In this document: positions 62,796 through 64,000 of the stretch, one piece after another
Position numbering within the stretch: position 1 is the first letter of the stretch
Layout of the letters: each line of letters opens with the position of its first letter
Source of the DNA: Anaerolineae bacterium
Lineage (GTDB): Bacteria > Chloroflexota > Anaerolineae > Aggregatilineales > Phototrophicaceae
Direction of reading: 5' to 3'
Assembly: GCA_022842885.1 (NCBI GenBank)
Contig: JALHOR010000011.1
Coordinates: 1-64,000, forward strand
Length of the DNA: 64,000 nucleotides
Position numbers and translations under genes: made by a program
Notes under the pieces: model-generated
Seen by the model: only the letters and a program-made list of their open reading frames with translations
Database searches by the model: none
Told to the model about the DNA's origin: nothing

Positions 62796-64000
62796 ATGCG
62801 ATTGCGTGAACTGCATCATGGGTCGCGGCACAGCGCCGAGCGCATTTTGCAGGCGTATCTTTACGATGTGGATGCGCGGGGCAATCGCACGCGCACCCGC
62901 GAAGTGACGCCGCGCACCACGGGCAGCGGCACGAACACCACTATCGCCGCTACCGATGCTGGTATCGTCTATACGGGCATGTGGCAAGCTGATGGCAGTT
63001 TCCAGCGCAGCACCGCCCCCACCGCCCGGCTGGGGCTGCTGTTCTTTGGCACGACGGGCATTGAATTGACGATGGGGACGGGACCCGACCACAGCCGGTT
63101 TGATGTGTATATTGACGGCTCGTTGTGGCAGGCATTTGATGGCTATGCCGCCACCGCCGGAGAACGGACTATCCCGCTTGAATTGACCGGAGCCGGCGCA
63201 CATTTGCTCGAAATCCGCAATCGGCGCGAGAAAAGTGCCAGTTCGTCGGGGTATGTCGTGCGCTTCAAGCAGCTTGTGGCGCAGGCGGCATACACTGTGC
63301 GCCAAATAGATTACCAGTACGATGCCCTTTCGCGGCTGATTGCTGCCGTGTATTCCAATGCGCCGGATTATGCTTACGCCTACGATGCCGCCGGCAACCT
63401 GACGAACAACAACGGCGTGACGCGCACCTTTAACGCTGCCAATCAAATGACCGGAGATGGCACAAATACTTATGAATATGATAACAACGGCAACCTGTTG
63501 AAAATTAACGGCGTAAACAGTTACACTTGGGATAGAGCGAATCGGTTATTAGCGTTTGGCGGTATCGCTTACGCTTACAATGGCGATGGCAACCGTGTCT
63601 CGCAAACAGCCAATGCTATTGTCACCAAATACCTGCTCGACACCCAACCCGGTCTCGCGCTGGTCATCGCCCAAACCACAGGCGCGAACACGGAACGCTA
63701 TATTCATGTGCCCAGAGGCATTCACGCCGTTGAGTCTCCAACAGGGGATTGGTCGTATCAAATGCAAGATGGTTTAGGTTCAGTAAGAGGTGTTATCGAT
63801 GCAAATGGCTTGGTGACGCAGAGCATGGGTTACTCCCCCTACGGCGTGCCGGATAGCGAGTATGAATGGGCGTTCACGGGCGAACAGCGCGATGCCACTG
63901 GCGTGCAGTTTCATCGGGCGCGGTATTATGCGCCGGAGATGGGGGTTTGGGTGTCGCTGGATCCTATTGAGATTATCTCTTCAAATGCTTTGCACCTAAA
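62796..64000 (+). CDS. RHS-repeat protein, 5' truncated and running off the right edge
   Basis: An open frame runs from after a TAA at 62780 to the end of the window (ATG at 62796). It carries RHS/YD repeats (AYLYDVDARGNRT, IDYQYDALSRLIAAVYS, YAYDAAGNLTNNNG, FNAANQM, YNGDGNRV) and the RHS core (YIHVPRGIHAVES, DGLGSVRGVI, GYSPYGVP, FHRARYYAPEMGVWVSLDP). Its first 130 residues match the 20093-20450 segment. No signal peptide or N-terminal domain is present, so it too begins inside a gene. The toxin domain, if any, lies outside the window. Related modules at 20174 and 22774 suggest an RHS family spread by recombination. Confidence 0.85.
   Translation, partial: MRLRELHHGSRHSAERILQAYLYDVDARGNRTRTREVTPRTTGSGTNTTIAATDAGIVYTGMWQADGSFQRSTAPTARLGLLFFGTTGIELTMGTGPDHSRFDVYIDGSLWQAFDGYAATAGERTIPLELTGAGAHLLEIRNRREKSASSSGYVVRFKQLVAQAAYTVRQIDYQYDALSRLIAAVYSNAPDYAYAYDAAGNLTNNNGVTRTFNAANQMTGDGTNTYEYDNNGNLLKINGVNSYTWDRANRLLAFGGIAYAYNGDGNRVSQTANAIVTKYLLDTQPGLALVIAQTTGANTERYIHVPRGIHAVESPTGDWSYQMQDGLGSVRGVIDANGLVTQSMGYSPYGVPDSEYEWAFTGEQRDATGVQFHRARYYAPEMGVWVSLDPIEIISSNALHL

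Noticed and set aside
1-64000. tRNA, rRNA and CRISPR features
   Set aside because: I found no convincing tRNA arm pattern, no rRNA segment and no repeat-spacer array by reading; a dedicated scan could still reveal a tRNA.

Overview
The window reads as a chromosomal segment of a free-living heterotrophic bacterium of roughly 50% GC. Gene content points to Chloroflexota (Anaerolineae-like): a SecA with a long insertion after motif I, a split methylmalonyl-CoA mutase with MeaB, a cytosolic Huc-type hydrogenase operon, CHAD, DGPF/ECF42 and GT4-GH130 genes, and fragmentary RHS genes. This lineage call is inference, because no ribosomal RNA or other phylogenetic marker besides SecA is present.

Left part (1-20000): two small membrane-protein genes and a winged-helix regulator, secA, an aldo/keto reductase, a prs-VTT membrane protein-small ORF operon, meaB with the B12-binding subunit of methylmalonyl-CoA mutase, a VapBC-like toxin-antitoxin pair, and a block of envelope genes (three polytopic glycosyltransferase-like or mannosyltransferase-like proteins and a membrane-anchored SGNH hydrolase). 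A CHAD protein and a large polytopic membrane protein follow. A 174-bp MITE-like element and an in-frame palindromic repeat lie in this block.

Middle (20000-33950): a 3.1-kb RHS polymorphic-toxin island (RHS with a C-terminal toxin region, a candidate immunity gene and an orphan RHS fragment) sits between a uma2 gene and the membrane-protein gene it once adjoined. It is flanked by about 90-bp direct repeats that contain the 3' end of uma2. Next come the mutase catalytic subunit, a DUF4177-like protein, an SDR, a YHYH protein with a Gln/Gly/Pro repeat tail, a NarL-type two-component system under conspicuous palindromes, a secreted EEP-family phosphatase/nuclease, a DGPF protein with its ECF42-like sigma factor, and a VOC protein.

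Core of the window (33955-47073): an uninterrupted minus-strand operon for an oxygen-tolerant, cytosolic group 2a-like [NiFe]-hydrogenase. In transcription order it holds a DUF1641 protein, hypA, hypB, small and large subunits, maturation protease, a 77-aa protein, a TPR protein, a 125-aa protein, a NifU-type scaffold, an NHL-repeat protein, hypF, hypC, hypD and hypE. Most junctions overlap. The small subunit has Asn in place of the second Cys of the usual CxxC at the proximal cluster. Together these genes could let the cell oxidise trace H2 and pass electrons to the respiratory chain.

Upstream of it (47322-53185) lies a four-gene minus-strand cassette: a coiled-coil protein of unknown family, two paralogous BREX-type (DUF2791-like) P-loop ATPases and an Lhr-like superfamily 2 helicase. 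It resembles part of BREX and TerB-like defence loci but has no methylase, PglZ or nuclease, so it is the best candidate for an undescribed DNA-handling or defence system.

Right part (53228-64000): a KDG kinase, a GT4-type glycosyltransferase with a C-terminal helical domain coupled to a GH130 phosphorylase/hydrolase, two very small ORFs, and a set of small stress-type genes (CBS pair, CsbD, YggT, CorA-like, YtxH, GlsB). A diverged intergenic repeat of about 190 bp precedes both the GT4-GH130 group and the GlsB group, suggesting shared regulation. A SnoaL-like protein and a second RHS gene, running off the window, close the segment.
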